Positions 55,496 through 64,000 of a stretch of 64,000 bases of DNA are shown one piece after another. The notes under the pieces were generated by a model. That model was not told the origin of the DNA, made no database searches, and saw only the letters and a list, made by a program, of their open reading frames with translations. Source of the DNA: Rhizobium sullae (lineage in GTDB: Bacteria > Pseudomonadota > Alphaproteobacteria > Rhizobiales > Rhizobiaceae); assembly GCF_025200715.1 (NCBI RefSeq), contig NZ_CP104143.1:372001-436000 (forward strand), in the 5' to 3' direction. Positions within the stretch are counted from its first letter, which is position 1, and every line of letters starts with the position of its first letter. Both the position numbers and the translations under genes were made by a program.

Positions 55496-57385
55496 ATGAC
55501 ATTCAAAGACAAGCCAAAACGGCCGGGCGGCAAGCCCTTCGAGCGCGATGCGCGGCCGAAAACCGAAGGCAAACCGGCAAGAAGCGTGCCCACGAAGGCT
55601 GCAGCCGTAGAGGCCGAAGGCGAGACCAAGGCGGAACGCATCTCCAAGGTCATGGCGCGCGCAGGCGTTGCCTCGCGCCGCGACATCGAGCGCATGATCA
55701 TGGAAGGCCGCGTCACGCTGAATGGCAAGACGCTCGACACGCCAGTCGTCAACGTGACGCTCGCCGACAAGATCGAAGTGGACGGCGTTCCGATCCGCGG
55801 CATCGAGCGCACGCGCCTCTGGCTCTACCACAAGCCGGCCGGCCTCGTGACCACCAATTCCGACCCGGAAGGCCGTCCGACGGTTTTCGACAATCTTCCG
55901 GAAGAGCTGCCGCGCGTCATGTCGATCGGCCGGCTCGACATCAATACCGAAGGTTTGCTGCTGCTGACCAATGACGGCGGTCTTGCCCGCGCGCTCGAAC
56001 TGCCGACCACCGGCTGGCTGCGCCGCTACCGCGTCCGTGCCCACGGTGAGATCGATCAGGAGGCGCTCGACAAGCTGAAGGACGGCATTGCCGTCGACGG
56101 TGTGCTTTACGGCGCGATCGAAGCGACGCTCGACCGTACGCAAGGTTCGAATGTCTGGCTGACGATGGGCCTGCGCGAAGGCAAGAATCGCGAAATCAAG
56201 AACGTTCTCGGTGCGCTCGGCCTCGACGTAAACCGCCTCATTCGCATTTCCTACGGCCCGTTCCAGCTCGGCGACCTGCCGGAGCGCGAGGTTGTCGAAG
56301 TGCGCGGACGCACCCTCCGCGACCAGCTTGGTCCGCGCCTGATCGAGGACGCCAAGGCGAATTTCGACGCGCCGATCTACAATAGCCCCGCTGTTGCTGC
56401 CGAAGAAGAGGCCGAAGCAAGACCGGAGCGCCGCGAACGTTCGTGGAAGCCGGAAGACAAGCGCGAGCGTGCACTGAGCCGCCTCGACACCAAGCGTGAC
56501 GATCGGCGCGACGATCGCCGGGATGACCGTCGTGAAGGCGGCCGCGATGGTGGCAGAAAGGAAGACGACCGGCCCAAGCGCCCCCCAGTTGGCAGCCGCA
56601 GGAACGCCAACGTGTGGATGGCACCCGGCGCCCGTCCGCTCGGCGAAAAGGCGGCCGCCAAGGCTGCGAAGAATGCCGAGACCGCCCGCAAGCGTGGCGA
56701 GAAGCCGGGCGGCAGTAAGCCGCAGCCCTCCAGCTACGGCGACGACCGGCCACGTGTGCAGATCAACCGCGCCCGCGACGAAGAAGGCGAGTGGATCCGC
56801 TCCAGCGAAGTTTCGCCGAAGTCCAAGGATGACGGGGAGGGTTTTGGCCGCAAGCGCTCATTCGGCGATCGTCCTGCACGCCCGGATCGCGGTTTTGGCG
56901 ACCGCCCGGCTCGTGGCGACCGCCCGTCCGGTGACCGTCCTCCGCGTGGGGCTCGGCCTTTCGGCGACAAGCCTCGCGGCGATCGCCGACCACGTGCTGA
57001 GGGTGACGAACGTCCCCGTTCTTTCGGTGACCGTCCCGCGCGTGGTGACCGTCCTTTTGGCGACAAGCCCCGTGTTGACCGCAGACCACGCGAAGAGGGT
57101 GAGGAGCGTCCCCGTTCCTTCGGCGATCGTCCGCGCACTGCCCGCAGCGCTCCCGGCGAGGGTCGCTCCGAACGTCCGCGCGGCGAAAGGCCGTTTGGCG
57201 ATAAACCTGCGGGCGACAAACCGCGTGGCAAGAGCTTCGGCGGCAAGCCGGGCGGCGGCTCCAAGAATTTCTCCGGCAAGCCCAAGGGCGATCGGCCGGG
57301 CGGTGGCGGCAAGCCTTCGGGTGGGCCTTCGCGGGGTGGACCAAAAGGAAAGGGAATGACGCGCGGTGCGGATCGTCGGCGGTGA
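55496..57385 (+). CDS. rluB: RluB/RsuA-family pseudouridine synthase with long Arg-rich repeat tail
   Basis: A 629-residue protein. Residues ~45-90 form an S4 RNA-binding domain (ERISKVMARAGVASRRDIERMI), followed by the RsuA/RluB catalytic domain (LVTTNSDPEGRPTVFDNLP, SIGRLDINTEGLLLLTNDG with the catalytic Asp, TMGLREGKNREIKNVL) to about residue 290. The last ~320 residues are a disordered basic tail with repeats of DRRDDRRDDRR and of the unit FGDRPARGDRPFGDKPRxDRRPR. It modifies uridine in 23S rRNA (U2605-type site). The tail may bind RNA. Its end overlaps the rsmD start by 20 bases. Confidence 0.9.
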   Translation: MTFKDKPKRPGGKPFERDARPKTEGKPARSVPTKAAAVEAEGETKAERISKVMARAGVASRRDIERMIMEGRVTLNGKTLDTPVVNVTLADKIEVDGVPIRGIERTRLWLYHKPAGLVTTNSDPEGRPTVFDNLPEELPRVMSIGRLDINTEGLLLLTNDGGLARALELPTTGWLRRYRVRAHGEIDQEALDKLKDGIAVDGVLYGAIEATLDRTQGSNVWLTMGLREGKNREIKNVLGALGLDVNRLIRISYGPFQLGDLPEREVVEVRGRTLRDQLGPRLIEDAKANFDAPIYNSPAVAAEEEAEARPERRERSWKPEDKRERALSRLDTKRDDRRDDRRDDRREGGRDGGRKEDDRPKRPPVGSRRNANVWMAPGARPLGEKAAAKAAKNAETARKRGEKPGGSKPQPSSYGDDRPRVQINRARDEEGEWIRSSEVSPKSKDDGEGFGRKRSFGDRPARPDRGFGDRPARGDRPSGDRPPRGARPFGDKPRGDRRPRAEGDERPRSFGDRPARGDRPFGDKPRVDRRPREEGEERPRSFGDRPRTARSAPGEGRSERPRGERPFGDKPAGDKPRGKSFGGKPGGGSKNFSGKPKGDRPGGGGKPSGGPSRGGPKGKGMTRGADRRR

Positions 57386-57926
57386 GTTTCGCGGACGGTC
57401 GCTCGCCGTACCGAAGTCGAATGATATCAGGCCGACTGCCGACCGGACGCGGGAGAGCCTATTCAACATCCTGAGTCACGCCTATCCGGAATGCATCGAC
57501 GGCACCCGGATTCTCGATCTTTTTGCCGGCACCGGCGCCGTTGGCCTTGAAGCCGTCTCGCGCGGCTGCCGTCATGCGCTCTTCGTCGAAAACAGCGTAG
57601 AGGGAAGGGGGCTTCTCTGGGAGAATATCGACGCCCTCGGTCTTCACGGCCGCACCCGCATCCTGCGGCGTGACGCCACGGATCTGGGCTCCGTTGGCAA
57701 TCTCGAGCCGTTCAACATGCTTTTCGCCGATCCGCCCTATGGCAAGGGTCTTGGCGAAAAGGCGATGGCCGCTGCCGCCAAGGGCGGCTGGCTCGCGCCG
57801 GGCGCAATCGCCATTCTGGAAGAGCGTTCGGATGTTGCCGTTTCCGCCGATCCTTCCTATCTCTTTCTGGAAGACCGTGTCTTCGGCGATACAAGGGTAC
57901 ATTTCTTCCGCTACCAGCCTCTGTAG
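57366..57926 (+). CDS. rsmD: 16S rRNA (guanine-966-N2)-methyltransferase RsmD
   Basis: A 186-residue methyltransferase: RIVGGEFRGRSLAVP, RPTADRTRESLFNIL, the SAM motif LDLFAGTGAVGLEAVSRG and the N2-methyltransferase motif FADPPYGKGLGE (DPPY). It methylates G966 of 16S rRNA. GTG 57366 lies inside the end of the rluB-type gene, a 20-base overlap that couples two rRNA-modifying enzymes. Confidence 0.94.
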   Translation: MRIVGGEFRGRSLAVPKSNDIRPTADRTRESLFNILSHAYPECIDGTRILDLFAGTGAVGLEAVSRGCRHALFVENSVEGRGLLWENIDALGLHGRTRILRRDATDLGSVGNLEPFNMLFADPPYGKGLGEKAMAAAAKGGWLAPGAIAILEERSDVAVSADPSYLFLEDRVFGDTRVHFFRYQPL

Positions 57927-57952
57927 GCGGCGGGTCATCCGGAGTTGAGTTC

Positions 57953-58834
57953 GTGCGGCAGGCGGTTATTGCGAGTAACGACATGCCTGTTCCAAGCGGC
58001 ATGCCGACCGTGGCCATCGCCTTCGGCGGCGGCGGCGCCCGTGGGCTTGCCCATATACACGTGATTGAGGCGCTGGATGAGCTCGGTATCCGCCCTGTCG
58101 CGATTTCCGGCGCGTCGATCGGCGCGATCATGGGTGTCGGCATGGCGGCCGGCATGACGGGCGAAGCGATCCGCGAGCACGCGCTGATGACGGTCGGCAA
58201 CAAGACAGCTGTCGTCAGCCGCATCTGGGGTCTTCGGCCGCAGACGGTCCGGGATGCCGTCGCAAAGGGCATCCGTATCGGCCAGTTCAATCTCGAGCGC
58301 ATCCTCAAGGCCTTCTTGCCGGCCGGCCTGCCCGATCGCTTCGAAGATTTGCCTATTCCGATGAACGTCATCACGACCGATTACTACGGCCAGAGCGAAG
58401 TCATCATCGGCGAAGGAGCGCTGTTTCCGGCGCTCGCCGCATCGTCTTCCATCCCAGCAGTCTTCATGCCCGTGCGCCTCCACGGCCGGGTGATGATCGA
58501 TGGCGGCATCAGCAATCCGGTTCCCTACGAGTGCCTGATGGATATCGCCGATATCATCATCGGCGTCGATGTCGTCGGCGCGCCGGAAGGCGACGGTACG
58601 CATATTCCAAACCGCATGGAAAGCATTTTCGGTTCCGGCCAGCTGATGATGCAGACGGCAATCACGCTGAAACTCAAGCTTCAGTCGCCGCATATCTTCC
58701 TGCGCCCCGCCGTCGGCCGCACCGGCGTCATGGATTTTCTCAAGGCGCGCGAAGTGCTGGCGATGTCGGCGGGCGTCAAGGACGAACTGAAGCGCGCACT
58801 CGATCAGGAATTCGAAGCCCGCCTCAGGGCTTAG
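57953..58834 (+). CDS. patatin-like phospholipase
   Basis: A 293-residue RssA-type patatin: oxyanion-hole motif AFGGGGARGLAH (about 23-34), nucleophile GASIG (Ser55), catalytic Asp in MIDGGISNPVP, then the usual ASSSIPAVFMPV region. It has no signal peptide. Patatin hydrolases cut acyl groups from lipids; the substrate is unknown. The start is GTG 57953 with GGAG upstream. It converges with the Kef-type gene, their ends overlapping by four bases (58831-58834). Confidence 0.9.
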   Translation: MRQAVIASNDMPVPSGMPTVAIAFGGGGARGLAHIHVIEALDELGIRPVAISGASIGAIMGVGMAAGMTGEAIREHALMTVGNKTAVVSRIWGLRPQTVRDAVAKGIRIGQFNLERILKAFLPAGLPDRFEDLPIPMNVITTDYYGQSEVIIGEGALFPALAASSSIPAVFMPVRLHGRVMIDGGISNPVPYECLMDIADIIIGVDVVGAPEGDGTHIPNRMESIFGSGQLMMQTAITLKLKLQSPHIFLRPAVGRTGVMDFLKAREVLAMSAGVKDELKRALDQEFEARLRA

Positions 58835-60639
58835 GCGTCTGCCGTGACCTCCGCCGTGCCCGCCAGCGGGTCTTCGTCGAAATCCATGGCTCGCTTCGGC
58901 TTCACCAGCGGTTCCGGCCGGACCGGCTGCGAGAAGAGCATGTCGCGCCCCGCCTGCAGCCCGCCGGTTACCTGAAGCGCCAGCCGCTCCTCATCGCGCT
59001 TGCGGATATCCTCGCCGATCTCAAAAGCGGCCGCCTCGTCGACCCCAAGTGCTTCAAGCGTGCGGCGGCCGAACAGCAGGCCGGATTCCAGCGTTTCGCG
59101 CAATTCATAATCGACGTTCTTGTTGCGAAGCGCGATCGAATGGACGCGGTCATAGGCGCGCACGAACAGCTTCGCATGCGGATATTCGGCTTGCACGAGG
59201 TCCACGACCTTGTCGGTGATTTCCCGCTTCTGCGTGCAGACGATGACGATTTTCGCCCTTTCGATGCCGGCCGAGCGCAGCACGTCCTTTCGTGTCCCGT
59301 CGCCGAAGTAGATACGGAAGCCGAAGGACGAAGCTTGGCGGATACGGTCTGCGGAGAAATCGATGACGGTTACGTCCCGCCCGCCCGCGAGCAGGATCTG
59401 CGCGGCGATCTGGCCGAAACGCGAGAAGCCGATCATCAGCACATCGGCGCCCGCGCCCTCGAAATCCTCATCGAGCTCCTCCTGCTCGTCGCCTTTCAGC
59501 ATGCGCTTCGAAAGTGCTGCCCCGAGCGGCGTCAGCGCCATCGAGAGGGTCACGATCGCCACGAGAAGCGATGCGGTGCTAAAGGGCATAAGGCCTGCGG
59601 CACCCGCGGTCGTGAACAGCACGAAACCGAACTCGCCTCCCTGCGGCAGCAGGAAAGCAATGCGGATAGCATCGTCGTGCGAAGAGCCGCTCACCCGGCA
59701 GAGGCCGTAGATGATCAGCGCCTTGACGGCCATCACGATCGGCACGGCGGCGACGATGAAGAGCGCGTTGTCGATCAGCACCTCAAGTTCCAGCGACAGG
59801 CCGACCGCCATGAAGAAGATAGCAAGCAGCACGCCGCGGAAAGGTTCAATATCCGCCTCAAGTTCGTGCCGGTAGGAGGATTCGGCGAGCATGACGCCGG
59901 AGAGGAACGCGCCCATGGCCATGGAAAGCCCGGCGAACTGCATCAGACTTGCCGATCCCATAACGACGAAGAGGGCGGCGACGATCATCGCCTCGCGTGC
60001 GCCAGTCCTTGCGATCACTTGGAAAAGCGGCGTCAGCAGGTAGCGTCCCATGACGATCATCGCGCCGACCGCGCCGACCGCGATAGCAAAATCCAGAAGC
60101 GGCGCATTGCTGCCGGTTTCGCCGTCGAGGATGGTGATCAGCGCGAGCAGCGGAACGATCGCCAGGTCCTGGAAGAGCAGCATCGAAAAGGCGCGCTGCC
60201 CGTATTTTGTGTTCACCTCGCCCTCATCGTCGAGAATCTGCATCGCAAAGGCAGTGGAGGAAAGCGCCAGCCCGAAGCCCGCAACGATGCTCCCCCGCCA
60301 ATCGAGTGCGCCGGAGAGATAAGCAAGCGCCGTCAGTGCCAATCCCGTCAGCATTACCTGAGCGGTGCCGAGACCGAAGATATCCCGGCGCATCTGCCAG
60401 AGCCGCGACGGCTTCAGCTCGAGGCCGATGATGAAGAGCAGGAAGACGACACCGAGCTCGGCAACGCTCAAAATCTGTTCGCCGTCGGTAATGCCGTGAA
60501 ATATCGGGCCGATGACGACGCCCGCGGCAAGATAGCCGAGCACCGTGCCGAGCCCGAGCTTCTTGAAAATGGGCGCGGCGACGACCGCACCGCCAAGCAG
60601 CAGGATCGTTTCGGAAAAGAGGGCATTGGAGGCGGACAT
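58831..60639 (-). CDS. CPA2-family cation/proton antiporter with RCK domain (KefB/KefC-like)
   Basis: A 602-residue inner-membrane protein: ~12 helices in the first 380 residues (LGTVLGYLAAGVVIGP, LFLLFIIGLELKPSRLW, FGLALSSTAFAMQILDDEG, LLPQGGEFGFVLF) and a TrkA-N/RCK domain at about 400-520 (DVLMIGFSRFGQIAAQILLAGGRDVTVID). This is the architecture of glutathione-gated potassium efflux systems, although regulation by glutathione cannot be told here and no KefF/KefG partner is adjacent. It is divergent from pmbA. Confidence 0.9.
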   Translation of the reverse strand: MSASNALFSETILLLGGAVVAAPIFKKLGLGTVLGYLAAGVVIGPIFHGITDGEQILSVAELGVVFLLFIIGLELKPSRLWQMRRDIFGLGTAQVMLTGLALTALAYLSGALDWRGSIVAGFGLALSSTAFAMQILDDEGEVNTKYGQRAFSMLLFQDLAIVPLLALITILDGETGSNAPLLDFAIAVGAVGAMIVMGRYLLTPLFQVIARTGAREAMIVAALFVVMGSASLMQFAGLSMAMGAFLSGVMLAESSYRHELEADIEPFRGVLLAIFFMAVGLSLELEVLIDNALFIVAAVPIVMAVKALIIYGLCRVSGSSHDDAIRIAFLLPQGGEFGFVLFTTAGAAGLMPFSTASLLVAIVTLSMALTPLGAALSKRMLKGDEQEELDEDFEGAGADVLMIGFSRFGQIAAQILLAGGRDVTVIDFSADRIRQASSFGFRIYFGDGTRKDVLRSAGIERAKIVIVCTQKREITDKVVDLVQAEYPHAKLFVRAYDRVHSIALRNKNVDYELRETLESGLLFGRRTLEALGVDEAAAFEIGEDIRKRDEERLALQVTGGLQAGRDMLFSQPVRPEPLVKPKRAMDFDEDPLAGTAEVTADA

Positions 60640-60758
60640 GTCGCGGAGTTTCTTTCAATGGCAGGATGCGCGCAAGCCGCGCGAAAAAGAATCGGCGGCC
60701 GCGGCCTTGATGCTTTCGGAAGTGCACAATAAATGGAAGCCCAAGGAAAGGCCAACTC

Positions 60759-62105
60759 ATGTCCTCAGAAATAGACTCCTCGACACTTCTTTCCCGTGCA
60801 AGCCAGTTGATCGATCTCGCCAGAAAGGCTGGTGCCGATGCCGCCGATGCGGTTGTCGTGCGCTCGCGCTCGCAATCCGTCAGCGTCCGCCTCGGCAAAG
60901 TCGAAGGCACCGAATCGTCTGAAAGCGACGATTTCTCGCTGCGCGTCTTCGTTGGCAGGAAGGTCGCGAGCGTCTCCGCCAATCCCGGTTTCGATCTGCA
61001 GGCGCTCGCCGAACGTGCTGTCGCGATGGCGAAAGTCTCGCCCGAAGATCCCTTCGCCTGCCTTGCGGACGAGCAGCGGCTTGCGAAATCCTATCCCGAT
61101 CTGGAGCTGTTCGATCCGGCGGAGGTTTCCGCCGGCATGTTGCGCGAGGCAGCCCTTGCGACGGAGGCAGCGGCACTTGAGGTCAAGGGTGTCACCAACT
61201 CGTCCGGCGGCGGGGCTTCCGCCGGCTACGGCGGAATGGTCCTCGTCACTTCGCACGGCTTCGAGGGCAGCTATATGGGCTCGCGCTTCGGCCGCTCCGT
61301 CAGCGTCATTGCCGGAGAAGGCACCGGCATGGAGCGCGATTACGATTACGACAGCCGTCTTTATTATTCCGAGCTCGACGATGCCGCCGAGATCGGCCGC
61401 CGCGCCGGCGAGCGCGTGGTCAAGCGCCTCAATCCGCGCCAGGTCGATACCGGCAAGGACGTTACCGTCGTCTTCGATCCGCGCATCGCTCGCGGTTTTG
61501 TCGGCCATATCGCCGGCGCCATCAATGGCGCGTCGGTTGCACGCAAATCCAGCTTCCTGCGCGACAAGATGGGCCAGCAGGTCTTGAAATATGGCCTTTC
61601 GATTACCGATGATCCGCTGATCGTCCGCGGCCCGTCCTCGCGTCCTTTCGACGGTGAAGGCGTTTCGGGCGAGCGGCTGGTGATGATCGAGGACGGCGTC
61701 CTGAAGCATTGGTTCCTTTCGACTGCGACGGCGCGTGAAATCGGCATGGAAACCAACGGCCGCGGCGTGCGCAGCGGCAATTCGGTGACGCCCGCTTCGA
61801 CGAACCTCGCTCTGGAGCCGGGTGATATCTCGCCCGAGGAACTGATCCGGAGCGTCGGGAACGGCTTCTATGTGACAGAGCTGATCGGCCAGGGCGTCAA
61901 CATGCTCACCGGCGAATACAGCCGTGGCGCGACCGGCTTCTGGGTCGAAAACGGTGAATTGACGTTCCCTGTCTCCGAAGTGACGATCGCTTCGAACCTC
62001 AAGGAGATGTTCATGCACGTGACGCCCGCAAACGACATCGACCGCAAGTACGGCGTTGCGTCTCCCACGCTGGCGATCGAGGGTATGACGCTGGCGGGAC
62101 GCTAG
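60759..62105 (+). CDS. pmbA: PmbA/TldE metalloprotease-family protein
   Basis: A 448-residue TldD/PmbA protein: ADAADAVVVRSRSQSVSVRLGKVEGTESSE, LRVFVGRKVASVSANPG, DVTVVFDPRIARGFVGHIAGAINGASVARKSSFL, DDPLIVRGPSSRPFDGEGV and ATGFWVENGELTFPVSEVTIASNL. The HExxxH zinc motif of TldD is absent, as in PmbA/TldE. The TldD-TldE pair is a heterodimeric protease that matures microcin B17 and CcdA in E. coli. AAGGAAAGG precedes ATG 60759. Confidence 0.92.
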   Translation: MSSEIDSSTLLSRASQLIDLARKAGADAADAVVVRSRSQSVSVRLGKVEGTESSESDDFSLRVFVGRKVASVSANPGFDLQALAERAVAMAKVSPEDPFACLADEQRLAKSYPDLELFDPAEVSAGMLREAALATEAAALEVKGVTNSSGGGASAGYGGMVLVTSHGFEGSYMGSRFGRSVSVIAGEGTGMERDYDYDSRLYYSELDDAAEIGRRAGERVVKRLNPRQVDTGKDVTVVFDPRIARGFVGHIAGAINGASVARKSSFLRDKMGQQVLKYGLSITDDPLIVRGPSSRPFDGEGVSGERLVMIEDGVLKHWFLSTATAREIGMETNGRGVRSGNSVTPASTNLALEPGDISPEELIRSVGNGFYVTELIGQGVNMLTGEYSRGATGFWVENGELTFPVSEVTIASNLKEMFMHVTPANDIDRKYGVASPTLAIEGMTLAGR

Positions 62106-62134
62106 GCGCCCTGACCTTGAATTGGATTGATGCA

Positions 62135-62944
62135 ATGAGTGACGTTCAAACGGCCCGCTGGCGGAGCGATCTCGAATTGATCGCCGATGCCGCGAAGCAG
62201 GCAGGTGATGTCGCTCTCGGCTTCTTCAATCAGTCGCCGGAAGTCTGGTGGAAGAATGGGGGGCGCTCGCCCGTCAGCGCTGCCGATTTCGCCGCCAACG
62301 AAAAGCTTGAATCCATCCTGCGCCTCGCCAGGCCGGATTACGGCTGGCTCTCAGAAGAGACTGAAGACAGCGCCGCCCGTCTGTCGGCTGAGACGCTTTT
62401 CGTCATTGATCCGATCGACGGCACGCGCGCTTTCCTTGGCGGCCTGGATCTCTGGTGTGTCAGCGTCGCCGTCGTCCACCGCGGCCGGCCGGTTGCCGGA
62501 GTGCTTTACGCACCCGCCCTAGGCGAGCTTTTCGAGGCGGTCGAAGCCGGTGCCGCGACGAAGAACGGCAAGCCAATAGCGGTATCCGCCAAGGGACCGG
62601 ATACCGTCAGCCGTTTTGCGATCGGCGAAGACATCCTGAAGGCGTTCCCCGATCCTTTCCGGCGGAAGATCGAAAGGGTGAAGCATGTGCCCTCGCTCGC
62701 CTATCGCATCGCGATGGTTGCAGACGGCCGTCTCGAAGGCACCTTCGTCAAGCGCAATTCGCATGATTGGGATCTTGCGGCCGCCGATCTCATCCTCGAA
62801 CGCGCCGGCGGCCGGCTGACCGATCTCGATGGGCGCGCGGTGCTCTACAACCGTCCTGAGGTCAGTCATGCCGAGCTTTGCGGCGCTGCCGGCCCTCGCG
62901 TTGTGGAGTTTCTCGAAGGGCTTGCTGGCATACGAAGCAGTTGA
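62135..62944 (+). CDS. inositol monophosphatase-family phosphatase (CysQ-like)
   Basis: A 269-residue Mg-dependent phosphatase: SPVSAADFAANEKLE, GWLSEETEDS (metal-binding Glu), VIDPIDGTRAFLGG (the DPIDGT motif) and a late SHDWDLAAADLILERAGG (WDxAAxxLI). Family members remove phosphate from inositol phosphates or from 3'-phosphoadenosine 5'-phosphate. ATG 62135 is preferred over TTG 62117. It lies between pmbA and the DUF4170 gene, probably one transcript leading into waaA, but no lipid A role has been shown. Confidence 0.9.
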   Translation: MSDVQTARWRSDLELIADAAKQAGDVALGFFNQSPEVWWKNGGRSPVSAADFAANEKLESILRLARPDYGWLSEETEDSAARLSAETLFVIDPIDGTRAFLGGLDLWCVSVAVVHRGRPVAGVLYAPALGELFEAVEAGAATKNGKPIAVSAKGPDTVSRFAIGEDILKAFPDPFRRKIERVKHVPSLAYRIAMVADGRLEGTFVKRNSHDWDLAAADLILERAGGRLTDLDGRAVLYNRPEVSHAELCGAAGPRVVEFLEGLAGIRSS

Positions 62945-63005
62945 CGTTTGCGTCAAAATCCCGCAGATGAAAGCGCGGAGGAGACCAGAAAAGAAAGAGA
63001 AGAAA

Positions 63006-63254
63006 ATGACGGAATCTGGCGGCAAAAAGCAGCTCTTGCATCTCGTATTTGGCGGCGAACTGGAAAGCCTGACCGACGTTCAATTCCGCGATCTGAACGA
63101 TCTCGATATCGTTGGCATTTTCCCGGATTATGCCTCTGCGCTGACGGCCTGGAAGGCCAAGGCGCAGTCGACGGTGGACAACGCGCATATGCGCTATTTC
63201 ATTGTTCATATGCACCGCTTGCTCGATCCGCAGGATCAGTCCGGAACCAACTGA
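63006..63254 (+). CDS. DUF4170 small protein
   Basis: An 82-residue protein (KKQLLHLVFGGELESLTDVQFRDLNDLDIVGIFPDYASALTAWKAKAQSTVDNAHMRYFIVHMHRLLDP) that matches DUF4170, conserved upstream of waaA in rhizobia as remembered. It is compact and soluble, without a catalytic motif. ATG 63006 is preceded by a purine-rich AAGAGAAG. Its constant place before an LPS-core gene hints at a link to lipid A or Kdo transfer, which is inference. Confidence 0.88.
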   Translation: MTESGGKKQLLHLVFGGELESLTDVQFRDLNDLDIVGIFPDYASALTAWKAKAQSTVDNAHMRYFIVHMHRLLDPQDQSGTN

Positions 63255-63426
63255 TTTTTAAGCGTTTTATGCATCGATGGCCGCTCTATCGGCAGCGCCG
63301 TCCTGCGCATTGCCAGATGCGCGCTATCGATTGACGCATTCTGAACAAATTACTCGGTCATTCCGGCCGCAACAATAATTGGGGAATGGGTTTGATGTCG
63401 ATCGTTGCTGATCGGAGGCATTTTAG

Positions 63427-64000
63427 ATGAGTTCGCCGAGAGCGCGGTTCGCGCTGGGCGTCTACCGGACCGCGGGGGTAGTCGCTTCGCCGCTGGTCGG
63501 TGCCTATCTCGCCTACCGGACCGCGAAGGGCAAGGAAGAGCGTGCGCGCCGCACGGAGCGCTTTGGTTATGCTAGCGCAAACCGGCCGCAGGGGCCGCTT
63601 GTCTGGTTCCATGCCGCAAGCGTCGGTGAGACCAACGCTGTCATTCCGCTCATCCGCGAAATCCGCCGCCGCGATATTCATGTGATCCTGACGACCGGCA
63701 CGATAACCTCGGCAAAGCTCGCCGCCGAGCGCATCGGCAACGAGGCGATCCACCAATATGTGCCGCTCGACCTGAAACCTGCCGTCAGCCGCTTCCTGGA
63801 ATACTGGCAGCCCGATTGCGCCATCATCGCGGAATCCGAGATCTGGCCGGCCACCGTCATGGAGCTCGGCCGCCGCCGCATTCCGCAGATCCTCGTCAAT
63901 GCGCGCATGTCGGATCGCTCCTTCGCGCGCTGGCAGCGGCGCGTGTCCATTGCCGAAGCGCTCTTTGAAAATCTCGCGCTCGTCATCGCGCAGTCGGATA
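63427..64000 (+). CDS. waaA: Kdo transferase WaaA (partial, cut by window end)
   Basis: The first ~191 residues of a 3-deoxy-D-manno-octulosonic acid transferase: membrane-anchoring helix VYRTAGVVASPLVGAYLAYR, RFGYAS, the GT30 donor-side motif WFHAASVGETNAVIPLI with the catalytic Glu, TTGTITSAKLA, QYVPLDL, IAESEIWPATV and VNARMSDRSFARW. WaaA adds Kdo to lipid IVA in the inner leaflet. GGAGG stands eight bases before ATG 63427. The C-terminal half lies outside the window. Confidence 0.95.
   Translation, partial: MSSPRARFALGVYRTAGVVASPLVGAYLAYRTAKGKEERARRTERFGYASANRPQGPLVWFHAASVGETNAVIPLIREIRRRDIHVILTTGTITSAKLAAERIGNEAIHQYVPLDLKPAVSRFLEYWQPDCAIIAESEIWPATVMELGRRRIPQILVNARMSDRSFARWQRRVSIAEALFENLALVIAQSD

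Noticed and set aside
56500..57360. DNA-level repeats in the rluB region as a CRISPR-like array
   Set aside because: Repeats are imperfect, in frame and encode a repetitive Arg/Gly/Asp peptide; there are no regular spacers and no cas genes nearby.
58531..60732. A very long open frame on the plus strand opposite the Kef-type antiporter gene
   Set aside because: Its translation is rich in Arg, His, Asp and Gln with no domain, as expected for the complement of a GC-rich membrane protein gene; the minus-strand frame has clear antiporter and RCK motifs.

Overview
The window looks like chromosomal DNA of a Rhizobiaceae member, most likely genus Rhizobium. This is judged from recalled family similarity of the translated proteins, rhizobial-type palindromic intergenic repeats, GC-rich codon use, and neighbourhoods such as hisS-hisZ-hisG, groES-groEL with a CIRCE operator, and pmbA / inositol-phosphatase / DUF4170 / waaA. 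No database search was possible.

Layout. 1-8050 is accessory in character: a DUF2092 protein cut by the window edge, a small coiled-coil protein, a CadC-like membrane protein with a duplicated N-terminal domain and a periplasmic TPR part, a truncated lipoprotein hydrolase, a large MscS channel, then a scar of gene fragments (WYL regulator tail, IS66 tnpA head, integrase head) beside tRNA-Gln(CTG). 8295-17390 is mostly core: Ppx/GppA phosphatase, rlmE, a VOC protein, an MFS exporter, a Tat-exported metallo-hydrolase, guaB, membrane proteins and a dienelactone hydrolase. 17391-20807 holds oxyR with a tiny divergent ORF, a TetR and a LysR regulator and a DUF1127 protein. 20806-26152 carries a DUF937 protein, gshA, rsmE, pit and a Nudix hydrolase, all on the minus strand. 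26399-31594 is a LysR gene divergent from the glycolate oxidase operon glcDEF. 31633-38324 has two L,D-transpeptidases, tag, a HAD hydrolase, an aldo/keto reductase, two small exported metal-type proteins and a decayed brnT-brnA locus.

39268-42926 is hisS-hisZ-hisG; hisS contains an internal segment of foreign-looking codon use. Next come DoxX, a GST, a PEP-mutase/isocitrate-lyase-like gene broken by a 4-bp duplication, a PAS-like protein and groEL-groES. 48900-64000 is housekeeping: HAD hydrolase, ribF, ileS, a lipoprotein, tadA, rluB-type pseudouridine synthase with a long Arg-rich tail, rsmD, a patatin phospholipase, a Kef-type antiporter, pmbA, an inositol-monophosphatase-family protein, DUF4170 and the start of waaA.

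No complete new multi-gene defence or mobile system was seen. The observations most worth following are the double-domain CadC-like protein with a paired direct repeat upstream, the mosaic hisS, the BrnA frame rescued by two compensating frameshifts, the small terminated transcript unit divergent from oxyR, and the integration scar at tRNA-Gln.
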